A stretch of DNA of 7,002 nucleotides from contig JBIJDM010000157.1 in NCBI GenBank assembly GCA_044344145.1, forward strand, positions 1 to 7,002, written 5' to 3'. Made by a program: the position numbers and the translations under genes. The stretch is from JBAXGE01 sp044344145. Lineage in GTDB: Bacteria > Planctomycetota > Phycisphaerae > WQYP01. Shown piece after piece: positions 1 to 6,502 of this stretch (its first letter is position 1; each line of letters opens with the position of its first letter). Below the pieces are notes generated by a model. The model had not been told where the DNA came from, did no database searches, and saw nothing but the letters and a program-made list of their open reading frames with translations.

Positions 1-738
1 GGTGAGGATATACGGCACCGAGAATACCTGCCAACTGCCGATCACACCCATAACCAGATTGAAAAATATGACTGGCGACAAGGTGGGCAACGTGATATTC
101 CAGAACCGTTGCCAGCCGTTACAGCCATCCAATGCGGCACTTTCGTAGAGTTCCACCGGCACATCCTGCAAGCCCGCCAGCAGGATCACCACGGTATGGC
201 CCACACTCCAAAAACTCATGAAGATGATCGCGGGCATGGCCCATGTGGTGGATTGCAGCCAGCCCGGTGCGGTCAAGCCCACGCTTGCCAGTAGGGGGTT
301 GAGCAGCGTGTTGATCAGCCCCATTTTGCTATTGAGTAAAACCAGCCACAGCATCGCCGACGCCACTGCTGGTACCAGCGTGGGCAGGAAAATCAGTGTG
401 CGGAACAGCCCCCGGCCCGGTATCGGCTGATTCAACAGCACCGCGAGTAGCAGACTCAGAGCCAAAGAACACGGCACACTAATCAGTCCATAAAACAGGG
501 TATTTTTCAGTGCCTTCCAAAAAACGATATCAGTCCACATGTTGGTATAGTTATCCGCGCCCACCCACAGCGGCTTTTGCAGCATCGTGTAATCGCAAAA
601 ACTGTAATACAAGCTCATGGCCAGCGGGATGGCCATGAAGACACAAAAACCAATAATCATGGGGCTGGCAAAGAGCATGGCGGTGAGTTGCTGCCGCCAG
701 GTGATGTTATCACGGTAGATCATTTTCGGGGTGGCCAT
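1..738 (-). CDS. Sugar ABC transporter permease, MalF/UgpA-like (partial, C-terminus beyond window)
   Basis: This is an inner-membrane subunit of a carbohydrate importer. It forms half of the channel and couples to the cytoplasmic ATPase. The frame is open for 246 codons from the ATG at 738 to the window edge. Hydrophobic segments lie at about residues 20-44, 79-102, 112-135, 167-188 and 220-240. The cytoplasmic EAA loop that docks on the ATPase is clear at about 196-218: ESAALDGC followed by WQRFWNITLP, including the expected Asp-Gly and Leu-Pro. The end, VIGSWQVFSVPYILT, matches the region just before the last helix, so about 45-50 residues including helix 6 are missing. The ATG overlaps the TAA of the binding-protein gene by one base, and GGGAGGG at 747-753 lies 8 bases upstream, so translation is probably coupled. 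The family is secure. The substrate cannot be read from the sequence. Confidence 0.93.
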   Translation of the reverse strand, partial: MATPKMIYRDNITWRQQLTAMLFASPMIIGFCVFMAIPLAMSLYYSFCDYTMLQKPLWVGADNYTNMWTDIVFWKALKNTLFYGLISVPCSLALSLLLAVLLNQPIPGRGLFRTLIFLPTLVPAVASAMLWLVLLNSKMGLINTLLNPLLASVGLTAPGWLQSTTWAMPAIIFMSFWSVGHTVVILLAGLQDVPVELYESAALDGCNGWQRFWNITLPTLSPVIFFNLVMGVIGSWQVFSVPYILT

Positions 739-2099
739 TACGGTTGCCCTCCCGCTTTGCGCTGGGCCTGCCGCAGATTATGTTCCGCGACCAAACGATC
801 CACCCGCGTCTGTACCTGACTCAGAGTCTTACCCACATCCGCACCACGCCACATGCTTTGGGAGGCTTGCTTCATTTCCTCGCGTACGGCCACCGCGGTG
901 GCGGTGGGGGCCATAATGTGCATTCCCGGCTTGCGGCCCAGTTCATCAAAGAACCGCACAAAGGGATTGGGATTGTTGCTTAGAAAGTCGTTTGAAACGT
1001 AACTCAACGGCGAGGGCTTGCCTTGCGCCCGGCAGAGTGCTTCCATATTCTCCGGCTGGATCATGAAGCGAATAAACTGCCGCGCTTCGCGCGGATGCCT
1101 TGCCCCATGTGGAATCACCAACACGTCCGCATCCCCCAGCACTGCATCACCGGGCTTGCCATAACTGGTGGGAAATGCCGCCACCCCGTAATGCCCGACC
1201 AGTTCCGGCTTGAAACGGGCAATAAAAGTCGGGAACCAAGGACCCTGTATGACCATGGCCGTCTTGCCGGTGAAGAATGGATTGTCCGGCGTGGCAAACT
1301 GACCAAACCCACCGGAAAACGTTTGCACTTCCTGTGCCCCGTAGTGCTTGGCATAGTTTTGATACCAGGTATACGCGGCCCGGTTTTCGGGAGTATTAAT
1401 GCCGAAACGGCCGGTCTTGGCATCGTATAATTGGTTGCCAAAATAGGCTCCCCACATGCTGTCATACCAACCCGGTTCGTTGGGCAGAAAACCTACCCGG
1501 ATCAGGTTGCCCTGAGCATCGCGCTCGGTCATACGATCCGAAAATGTCTGCAATTCTTCCAAGGTATGCGGAGGTATTTCCGGGTCTAAGCCCGCCTGTG
1601 CGAAACGGTCTTTATTCCAAAAGAGTCCAATTACCGCCGGCGTAGTGACAATCGCATACGGAACCTGCTGGGGCGCCATAATCCGCCACGCAAAAGGTTT
1701 GTAAGTGTCTTTCGTCAACACTCCCTCGGCTTGCAGGTCCCCGAGCGATTCCAGCGCGCCATACTCGTAAAATTGCGGCACCTGATCGGCATACAATCCG
1801 GCCAAATCGGGCGGATCACCCCCGGCCACAGCGAGTAGTGTTTTATTCTGAATTTGACTTATGGACAGCAATTGCACAAAAACTTCACGCTGCCCCATAT
1901 TGAACTTATCCACCACCGCCCGGATGGCATCGTACTCATGCCGGGTCCATTTTTCCCAGTAAGTGATGACCACACGCCCCTGGGCCGAACTCCCATCCGG
2001 CAACACCAGATCATTTTGCCCCCGGCCCAACAGTACCAGCGCGCAGGCAATCCCGGCCAGTAACAATATCCCGAGTATCTGCCAACGCTTTAACGTCAT
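738..2099 (-). CDS. Extracellular sugar-binding protein of an ABC importer (family 1)
   Basis: This 453-residue protein is the substrate-capturing subunit that delivers sugar or oligosaccharide to the adjacent permease. Family-1 hallmarks are present in order: VVITYWEKW at about 43-51, AGGDPPDLAGLYADQVPQF at 92-110, IGLFWNKDRFAQAGLDP at 157-173, FFTGKTAMVIQGPW at 275-288, and a C-terminal lobe with EARQFIRFMIQPE near 338-350. The N-terminus has Lys4-Arg5 and a hydrophobic stretch at about 8-24 containing Cys19. The residues before that Cys (Gly-Ile-Ala) do not make a canonical lipobox, so lipidation is uncertain; it may be membrane-anchored or cleaved elsewhere. The start lies 19 bases after the lipA stop without a well-placed Shine-Dalgarno, since AGGG sits only one base from the ATG. 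The next Met is residue 68, so no better start exists. The ligand is unknown. Confidence 0.93.
   Translation of the reverse strand: MTLKRWQILGILLLAGIACALVLLGRGQNDLVLPDGSSAQGRVVITYWEKWTRHEYDAIRAVVDKFNMGQREVFVQLLSISQIQNKTLLAVAGGDPPDLAGLYADQVPQFYEYGALESLGDLQAEGVLTKDTYKPFAWRIMAPQQVPYAIVTTPAVIGLFWNKDRFAQAGLDPEIPPHTLEELQTFSDRMTERDAQGNLIRVGFLPNEPGWYDSMWGAYFGNQLYDAKTGRFGINTPENRAAYTWYQNYAKHYGAQEVQTFSGGFGQFATPDNPFFTGKTAMVIQGPWFPTFIARFKPELVGHYGVAAFPTSYGKPGDAVLGDADVLVIPHGARHPREARQFIRFMIQPENMEALCRAQGKPSPLSYVSNDFLSNNPNPFVRFFDELGRKPGMHIMAPTATAVAVREEMKQASQSMWRGADVGKTLSQVQTRVDRLVAEHNLRQAQRKAGGQP
747..753 (-). promoter_or_regulatory. Ribosome binding site of the permease gene
   Basis: GGGAGGG on the minus strand lies 8 bases before the ATG at 738, inside the last codons of the binding-protein gene. 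It supports this start and a coupled reading of the two genes. Confidence 0.7.
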
Positions 2100-2118
2100 A
2101 CCCTAATCATCGTGCTTT

Positions 2119-3066
2119 TCAGCCTTGGCGCCAAACCTTCACGCCCCGGCTTTCCAGAAAGGATAATTCCGCCTGCTCTTCGGCATGGTAGCTGCTCCGC
2201 ACCAGAGGGCCGGATTCCACCACGCCACAGCCCAGTTTCAGCCCGACGGCTTTCCAATGGGCAAACTCTTCCGGCGTAACCCAGCGGTCGATGGGCAAAT
2301 GTTCGCGCGTAGGCTGCAAATACTGCCCAATCGTCACAATATCCACGTTGACCCGGCGCAAATCTTCCAAGAGCACCTGCACCTCTTCCGGCTTTTCGCC
2401 GATGCCCACCATCAGACCGGTCTTGGTGATAAAGCCCTGTTCTTTGGCCCGTTGTAACAGTTCCAAGGTCCGCTCGTACCGTGCCTGCGGCCGGACGCGT
2501 TTATACTGACTGGGGACGGTCTCAACGTTATGGTTGAGAATGTCCGGCTTGGCATCCAACACTACCTGTAACGCTTCCCAATCCCCACAGAAATCGGGGA
2601 TCAGCACCTCAATAGTGGTCTTGGGCGAGGCGGCTTGGATCATGCGGATGGTCTGGGCCCAGATACTGGCACCGCCATCGGGCAGTTCGTCGCGGTTGAC
2701 TGAGGTAATTACCATGTGCCGTAATTGCATCAACCGGGCGGCTTCCGCCACCCGCCGGGGCTCGTCCAAATCCAACTCCGGCGGCCGGCCGGTGGCGATA
2801 TGGCAAAACCCGCAACTCCGGGTACAGACATTGCCCAAAATCATCACGGTCGCCGTGCCGCGAGACCAGCATTCGCCCATATTGGGGCACTTGGCGGACT
2901 CGCAAACGGTATGCAACTGGTGCTTTTCGACCAACTCGCGTAACTGCATATATCCCGGCCCGGTGGGGAGCTTGACCTTCAGCCAGGCAGGCTTGCGTCC
3001 CGGCAGCGTATGGTCAGGCTTTGACTCGGGTAGAACGGTTAAATTTATGGATTTCGGACTGGTCAT
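2119..3066 (-). CDS. lipA: Lipoyl synthase
   Basis: This radical-SAM enzyme inserts two sulfurs into the octanoyl chain on lipoyl carrier domains (E2 subunits, GcvH). It consumes its auxiliary iron-sulfur cluster as the sulfur source. From the ATG at 3066 it has 315 residues, normal for the family. The auxiliary-cluster cysteines are Cys55, Cys60 and Cys66 (CESAKCPNMGEC), and the fourth ligand is the Ser in RSSYHAEEQ at about 290-298. The radical-SAM cluster motif is CTRSCGFC at 81-88. Further conserved stretches are TSVNRDELPDGGA, LNHNVETV and KTGLMVGIGE. The frame can be extended 11 codons to a TTG at 3099, but that lies at the predicted transcription start. The ATG at 3066 has GGGAAG 9 bases upstream, so I chose it. 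It is the first gene of an apparent operon with the sugar-binding protein and permease. No lipB is visible. Confidence 0.97.
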   Translation of the reverse strand: MTSPKSINLTVLPESKPDHTLPGRKPAWLKVKLPTGPGYMQLRELVEKHQLHTVCESAKCPNMGECWSRGTATVMILGNVCTRSCGFCHIATGRPPELDLDEPRRVAEAARLMQLRHMVITSVNRDELPDGGASIWAQTIRMIQAASPKTTIEVLIPDFCGDWEALQVVLDAKPDILNHNVETVPSQYKRVRPQARYERTLELLQRAKEQGFITKTGLMVGIGEKPEEVQVLLEDLRRVNVDIVTIGQYLQPTREHLPIDRWVTPEEFAHWKAVGLKLGCGVVESGPLVRSSYHAEEQAELSFLESRGVKVWRQG

Positions 3067-3106
3067 ATCCAACAACTTCCCAAAGGGTAAAAAACACAAC
3101 AGTGCA

Positions 3107-3112
3107 ATTATA
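3107..3112 (-). promoter_or_regulatory. -10 box of the lipA promoter
   Basis: A perfect TATAAT reads leftward here, 40 bases before the lipA ATG at 3066. Transcription would begin near 3100. I see no good TTGACA-like -35 hexamer at 16-18 bases spacing, so the promoter may be weak or activator-dependent. It probably serves lipA and the two transporter genes behind it. Confidence 0.5.
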
Positions 3113-3183
3113 TAGCGTTACTTGCCCAAGGGGTACCCGAACCCGGATTGTCCTGGCTACGTAACATTCATGACGGTTTTCTG

Positions 3184-3192
3184 TGGTATAAT
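3184..3192 (+). promoter_or_regulatory. Extended -10 promoter of the secreted glycosidase-like gene
   Basis: TGGTATAAT combines a perfect TATAAT (3187-3192) with the TGn extension, which can compensate for the missing -35 box. A start near 3199 gives a leader of about 25 bases. This argues against the in-frame upstream ATGs at 3122, 3170 and 3191, which lie before or within the promoter. Confidence 0.6.
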
Positions 3193-3211
3193 GGCCCCAG
3201 TTGAACAATGG

Positions 3212-3217
3212 AAAGGA
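3212..3217 (+). promoter_or_regulatory. Ribosome binding site deciding the start at 3224
   Basis: AAAGGA lies 6 bases before the ATG at 3224. The protein from that ATG begins directly with a signal peptide, whereas longer in-frame starts would bury it. Confidence 0.65.
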
Positions 3218-3223
3218 TTTCCT

Positions 3224-4819
3224 ATGGGTCGGCCATTTTGGCTAGGGATAGCGATATGTTCACTCGTCTGGGCTGGTGTTGCCCAAAGCGAAGACGATGC
3301 CGCCACCGCCTTTGCGACATTGCCTGCCGCGACTGCACCAGCAACCCAACCCGCCACCCAAAGTGCCCCAACGCTGGCTTGTACCTTGGTCCCGACCGAC
3401 ACTGATCCGGCGCACATTTTCTATCCTAAAGATAAAGCTGTTTTCCCTGTGGTCTTGAGCAATCCGGGTGAAACTCCATTACCTGCGCCGGGATCTATTA
3501 TCTTTGGTCGCTGGGATGGTCCGGCCTTTGTTGTGGTACAAAGCCACCTGCTTACTCCCGCACTCATTCCCCCCGGGGGGCGTTTACGCGTGGATGTTCC
3601 AGTAGAATTTGCCCAAACGGGGCGGTATGAATTGCGGGTGGGAAATCAGACTGTGGCTACAGGTATGCCTATCCACTGCATCCTGCCCCCGCGTACTGAA
3701 GCGCTCAAAGGCCAGCCTTCGCCCTGGTTGGGGGCCATGCCTGATGAACTCATGGGTAGCTCCGCTGCGACGGTGACTGATTACATTCAACATACTGCAA
3801 TTCAAACGCTGGTCTGGGATTACCCCTGGCACGCGCCCAATCGTCCTCTCATAACGCAGGAAGCCGTGGATCAATTGGTGGCCGGGGTGAAGGCTGGTTC
3901 AGGCCAATTGGTTTTACGGATCGGAATCCGGACTCAGGCCCACGCCGACCCGCGCGATGTCGCGGATTTCAACGAATTCATGGTGGCTCTGGCCAAACGG
4001 GCCAAAGGCGTGCTGACGGCCGTTGTAGTGGCTCCGCTGGAGGCAGATGAGGCACAGGCCAGTTATACCAGCTATTACCTCGCGGCCTATGCCGCCGCTA
4101 AACACGCCGATCCCAATACCCGGCTCCTGGCCACCGGCATGGCCCTGCGCGATGCGCTGTATCTCACCGGCCAACCCGCCGCCGGACTCTCGTGGGGTAA
4201 ATATCAAGATGGCCTCGGCAGTCGGCCCATGGCGGGGGAGTTGGCTACCGCGCTGAAATTGGCCGCTGGCCGTAAACAGGATGTCTGGGTGTTGCCATGG
4301 GCCTCATGGGATGGTCCTGTGCCCGCAGTCGCATTACCTGCGGTTGCGGCCTTGGCGGCGGGGGCCACACGCGTCCCACTGACTGGATTTGATCATGGCA
4401 CCAAGGCCCATTTGTTCACTGGTGCCACCTATGTGGGCCGGGTGCATGATGACCAACCCTATTACCTCGCGGCCTATCAGGGGCAGGGTTACGGTGTGGT
4501 TGCGTTGGCGGGGTTGGGCGCAGGGACTTTGACGGATTTGAAATGGCCGGAAGCGGCCGCACGCCTGAATGCCGGTACTATTAAACCTGCCACCCTGAGC
4601 GTACCCGATCCCGATGGCTCGATGCGCGTGGTGGACAATCAGGGCCGCCCCGTGGAATGTCGCAAAGGGGATACTCTGGTGATTCCTTTAGGGCGTGAAG
4701 TGGTGTATCTACTGGGTATTGCTACGGCGGAAGATATGCTGGCGTTACTGCGGCCCCTGACGGCGGTGGGTTTGCCGGCCGAATTGTCGCAGATCGCACC
4801 CAAAGAATTACCCCAATAG
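3224..4819 (+). CDS. Secreted glycoside-hydrolase-like (clan A, GH39-like fold) protein, possibly without catalytic activity
   Basis: The product has 531 residues and no family I can name with certainty. A signal peptide spans about 1-22 (Arg3, hydrophobic core, Ala-Gln-Ser before the likely cut), so it is exported. Residues 26-50 form an Ala/Thr/Pro/Gln linker. Residues 51-148 look like a beta-sandwich, with alternating hydrophobic strands such as LRVDVPVEF and GRYELRVGNQTV. Residues 165-395 look like a TIM barrel: TLVWDYPW, QLVLRIGI, AVVVAPLEADEA, then YTSYYLAAYAAAKHADPNTRLL written as YxxYYxAAYxAAKxADP, a pattern usual after the acid/base strand of clan-A glycosidases, and later AALAAGATRVPLTGFDH. 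Residues 460-500 (MRVVDNQGRPVECR, then VVYLLGI) resemble the C-terminal beta domain of such enzymes. Glu273 could be the acid/base, but the strand expected to hold the nucleophile, DVWVLPWASWDG at 353-364, has no Glu. It has its own promoter and diverges from lipA. Being a coding gene is certain; the fold is an inference from pattern. Confidence 0.8.
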   Translation: MGRPFWLGIAICSLVWAGVAQSEDDAATAFATLPAATAPATQPATQSAPTLACTLVPTDTDPAHIFYPKDKAVFPVVLSNPGETPLPAPGSIIFGRWDGPAFVVVQSHLLTPALIPPGGRLRVDVPVEFAQTGRYELRVGNQTVATGMPIHCILPPRTEALKGQPSPWLGAMPDELMGSSAATVTDYIQHTAIQTLVWDYPWHAPNRPLITQEAVDQLVAGVKAGSGQLVLRIGIRTQAHADPRDVADFNEFMVALAKRAKGVLTAVVVAPLEADEAQASYTSYYLAAYAAAKHADPNTRLLATGMALRDALYLTGQPAAGLSWGKYQDGLGSRPMAGELATALKLAAGRKQDVWVLPWASWDGPVPAVALPAVAALAAGATRVPLTGFDHGTKAHLFTGATYVGRVHDDQPYYLAAYQGQGYGVVALAGLGAGTLTDLKWPEAAARLNAGTIKPATLSVPDPDGSMRVVDNQGRPVECRKGDTLVIPLGREVVYLLGIATAEDMLALLRPLTAVGLPAELSQIAPKELPQ

Positions 4820-4832
4820 ATAATTTGCCCGA

Positions 4833-4862
4833 TTGTGGATTACGTTTCCACAGGCGTATAAT
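4833..4862 (+). promoter_or_regulatory. Promoter of the peptidyl-prolyl isomerase gene
   Basis: A perfect TATAAT at 4857-4862 is preceded at 18 bases by TTGTGG (4833-4838), which matches only the first half of the -35 consensus. Transcription would start near 4869, leaving a leader of about 28 bases before the chosen ATG at 4897. Confidence 0.5.
4834..4852 (+). repeat. Short inverted repeat in the isomerase promoter
   Basis: TGTGGA and TCCACA are separated by 7 bases and fall on the -35 and spacer region of the promoter that follows. It could be an operator half-site pair or a weak hairpin. There is no T-tract after it, so it is not an intrinsic terminator for the upstream gene. Such a 6-base repeat can arise by chance. 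Confidence 0.3.
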
Positions 4863-4896
4863 GTGGGGCATCTAACTGGCGAAAGGAGCCATGCAT

Positions 4897-5340
4897 ATGA
4901 AGGTAGCTACGATCGAGACCAACAAGGGTAAAATTCGCGTCGTGTTGTATGCGGATCGCGTGCCCAAAACCGTCGAAAACTTTGAACAACTCTCGACCAA
5001 AGGCTTCTACAACGGCCTGAAGTTCCATCGCGTCATCGCCGACTTTATGATTCAAACCGGCTGTCCCCAGGGCACCGGCACCGGCGGACCGGGCTATAAG
5101 TTCAGCGACGAATTCCATCCCAGTCTGAAACACGACGGACCGGGCGTGCTCTCGATGGCGAATGCCGGGCCGAATACCAACGGCTCACAGTTCTTCATCA
5201 CCCATGTGGCCACGCCGTGGTTGGATAACAAGCACTCCGTGTTCGGACGCGTACTGGAAGGCCAGAACGTGGTCAACGCGATTGCCGTCGGTGACAAGAT
5301 GCTCAAAGTCACCGTGGCTGATGAACCCGATGCCAAGTAA
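4897..5340 (+). CDS. Cyclophilin-type peptidyl-prolyl cis-trans isomerase
   Basis: The enzyme catalyses cis-trans isomerisation of bonds preceding proline and assists protein folding. It has 147 residues and no signal peptide, so it should be cytosolic, like bacterial PpiB. The whole cyclophilin core is present: FHRVIADFMIQTG at 43-55, carrying the counterparts of human cyclophilin A Arg55, Phe60 and Gln63 (Arg45, Phe50, Gln53); MANAGPNTNGSQFFI at 87-101; and WLDNKHSVFG at 108-117. Trp108 is the counterpart of Trp121, the cyclosporin-contact residue, and His113 of His126. Two in-frame ATGs occur at 4891 and 4897. The Shine-Dalgarno AAAGGAG (4882-4888) is 8 bases from the second but only 2 from the first, so 4897 is preferred. 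It is transcribed alone, between its own promoter and a strong terminator. Confidence 0.96.
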   Translation: MKVATIETNKGKIRVVLYADRVPKTVENFEQLSTKGFYNGLKFHRVIADFMIQTGCPQGTGTGGPGYKFSDEFHPSLKHDGPGVLSMANAGPNTNGSQFFITHVATPWLDNKHSVFGRVLEGQNVVNAIAVGDKMLKVTVADEPDAK

Positions 5341-5350
5341 GTAAACCCCG

Positions 5351-5385
5351 GCCGCGCCAGACATGTGTCTGGCGTGGCTTTTTTT
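5351..5385 (+). terminator. Rho-independent terminator after the isomerase gene
   Basis: Bases 5351-5362 and 5367-5378 form a 12-pair stem with a single G-U pair (5354 with 5375), closed by a four-base loop ATGT, and followed by seven T residues at 5379-5385. It begins 10 bases after the isomerase stop and separates that gene from the aldo/keto reductase. Confidence 0.93.
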
Positions 5386-5416
5386 AACAGTTGTAATCGC
5401 CCCTAAAGAGTGCCAT

Positions 5417-6502
5417 ATGGAATACCGTTTCATCCCCAAGTCTGATCTGCGTGTTTCTGCCTTGTGCTTTGGGAACTTTATTTACGGCTCCTTCATGTGG
5501 GGTAAAACCGCTGCCGATGCGCCCGAGGGTGTGCGCTTGCAGAATCTGGCTTTCGATCTGGGGGTCAACTTTTTTGACACTGCGGATGCCTACGACAATG
5601 GGCGGGCGGAAGAATTGATGCGGCCCACGCTGGCCTATGCCGGGCGCGACCGCATAGTTTTAAGCACCAAATTTGGCTATGACTTCCATAGCGATCCCGG
5701 CACCGCCGGCTCGCATCGGGAACGCAAGCAGGATTTCTCGCCCACCTTCATTCGCGCGGCGTTGGAAGCTTCGTTGCAGCGCTTGGGCACCGACTATATT
5801 GACCTTTGGCAGGCGCACAATATCAAACTGCCCCACATAGTGCCTGAATTGCAGCAGACTCTGGAAGACCTGCGCCGGGCGGGCAAAATCCGGCAGTGGG
5901 GGCTGGCGCTGGGACCAGCGATTGGCTGGCGGGAAGAGGGCGTCATCGGCATCCGGGATTGGCATGCTGCCACCATGCAGACGGTGTTCAACATGTTCGA
6001 ACAACACCCCGGCCGTGAACTGTGTGAACTGGGCGAGACGTATGGCAGTGGTATCATTGCCCGGGTGCCCCATTCCTCGGGCATTCTGCAAGACATCTAT
6101 ACCCCCGACATGAAGTTCGATGATCACCGCAAGTTCCGCGATAAAAGCTGGCTGATCTACGGCATCAAAAAACTGGAGTTCCTCCGGCATATCCAACGCG
6201 CCCACGGCGTGACCATGGCGGAACTGGCCCTGCAGTGGCTCATGACTTGGCCAGCCATGCTCAGTGTGCAGCCGAATATTATGAACGAAGCCGAATTGCG
6301 TCAGTTCGCCACTGCGTGTGACGGGCAAAAATTAAGCGCCGCAGAGATGCGCGAGATACAGGATTTGGTGGAATCAGATTTTGGTCTGGGTAGCGAAGCG
6401 CACGCCTGTGAACTCAAAAGCTCAATAGACCCCGCAGGCCGCACCCCCAGCCATTATCAGGGGGGACAATCTGCCGGCCTATTAAGCCCACTTTCCGTGT
6501 GA
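5417..6502 (+). CDS. Aldo/keto reductase family oxidoreductase
   Basis: This 361-residue protein belongs to the NADP(H)-dependent aldo/keto reductases, which reduce aldehydes or ketones, often of sugars, in the cytosol. The catalytic tetrad is complete: Asp54 and Tyr59 in FFDTADAYDNG, Lys85 in LSTKFGYD, and His134 in IDLWQAHN. The start of the barrel, LRVSALCFGNFIYGSFMWG, and the helix RAALEASLQRLGTDYIDL are typical. The usual Gly-Val-Ser-Asn after the fifth strand is replaced by GLALGPAIGW (about 168-177). The last 30 or so residues form a polar Gly/Ser/Pro tail not typical of the family. The start at 5417 has AAAGAG 6 bases upstream. A longer frame back to 5363 would begin inside the terminator and is rejected. 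A promoter must lie in the roughly 30 bases after the terminator; TGTAAT at 5392-5397 is a possible -10, without a clear -35. The substrate is unknown. Confidence 0.92.
   Translation: MEYRFIPKSDLRVSALCFGNFIYGSFMWGKTAADAPEGVRLQNLAFDLGVNFFDTADAYDNGRAEELMRPTLAYAGRDRIVLSTKFGYDFHSDPGTAGSHRERKQDFSPTFIRAALEASLQRLGTDYIDLWQAHNIKLPHIVPELQQTLEDLRRAGKIRQWGLALGPAIGWREEGVIGIRDWHAATMQTVFNMFEQHPGRELCELGETYGSGIIARVPHSSGILQDIYTPDMKFDDHRKFRDKSWLIYGIKKLEFLRHIQRAHGVTMAELALQWLMTWPAMLSVQPNIMNEAELRQFATACDGQKLSAAEMREIQDLVESDFGLGSEAHACELKSSIDPAGRTPSHYQGGQSAGLLSPLSV

Noticed and set aside
3067..3099. TTG start of lipA 11 codons upstream of the ATG
   Set aside because: The TTG lies at the predicted transcription start and has no ribosome binding site; the ATG at 3066 has GGGAAG at proper spacing.
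2534..3115. A 193-codon open frame on the plus strand opposite lipA
   Set aside because: It is antisense to a fully conserved lipoyl synthase, and the translation is rich in Ser/Arg without domain-like pattern.
3122..3223. N-terminal extension of the secreted protein from an upstream ATG
   Set aside because: The extension lies before or over the -10 box, and the ATG at 3224 has its own ribosome binding site and starts a signal peptide.
3340..3375. Repetitive Ala/Thr/Pro/Gln coding stretch as a possible DNA repeat array
   Set aside because: The bases do not repeat exactly; it is a low-complexity protein linker after the signal peptide.
5392..5397. TGTAAT as -10 box of the aldo/keto reductase gene
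   Set aside because: It has no matching -35 and no TGn extension, and a 13-base leader would result; too weak to list as a feature, though some promoter must be here.
5363..5416. Longer start of the aldo/keto reductase giving a hydrophobic leader
   Set aside because: It would begin within the loop of the upstream terminator; the family begins at the residues coded from 5417.
5660..6328. A 222-codon open frame on the minus strand inside the aldo/keto reductase gene
   Set aside because: It is antisense to a gene with an intact catalytic tetrad, and its translation shows no recognisable family pattern; GC-rich coding DNA often leaves such frames open.
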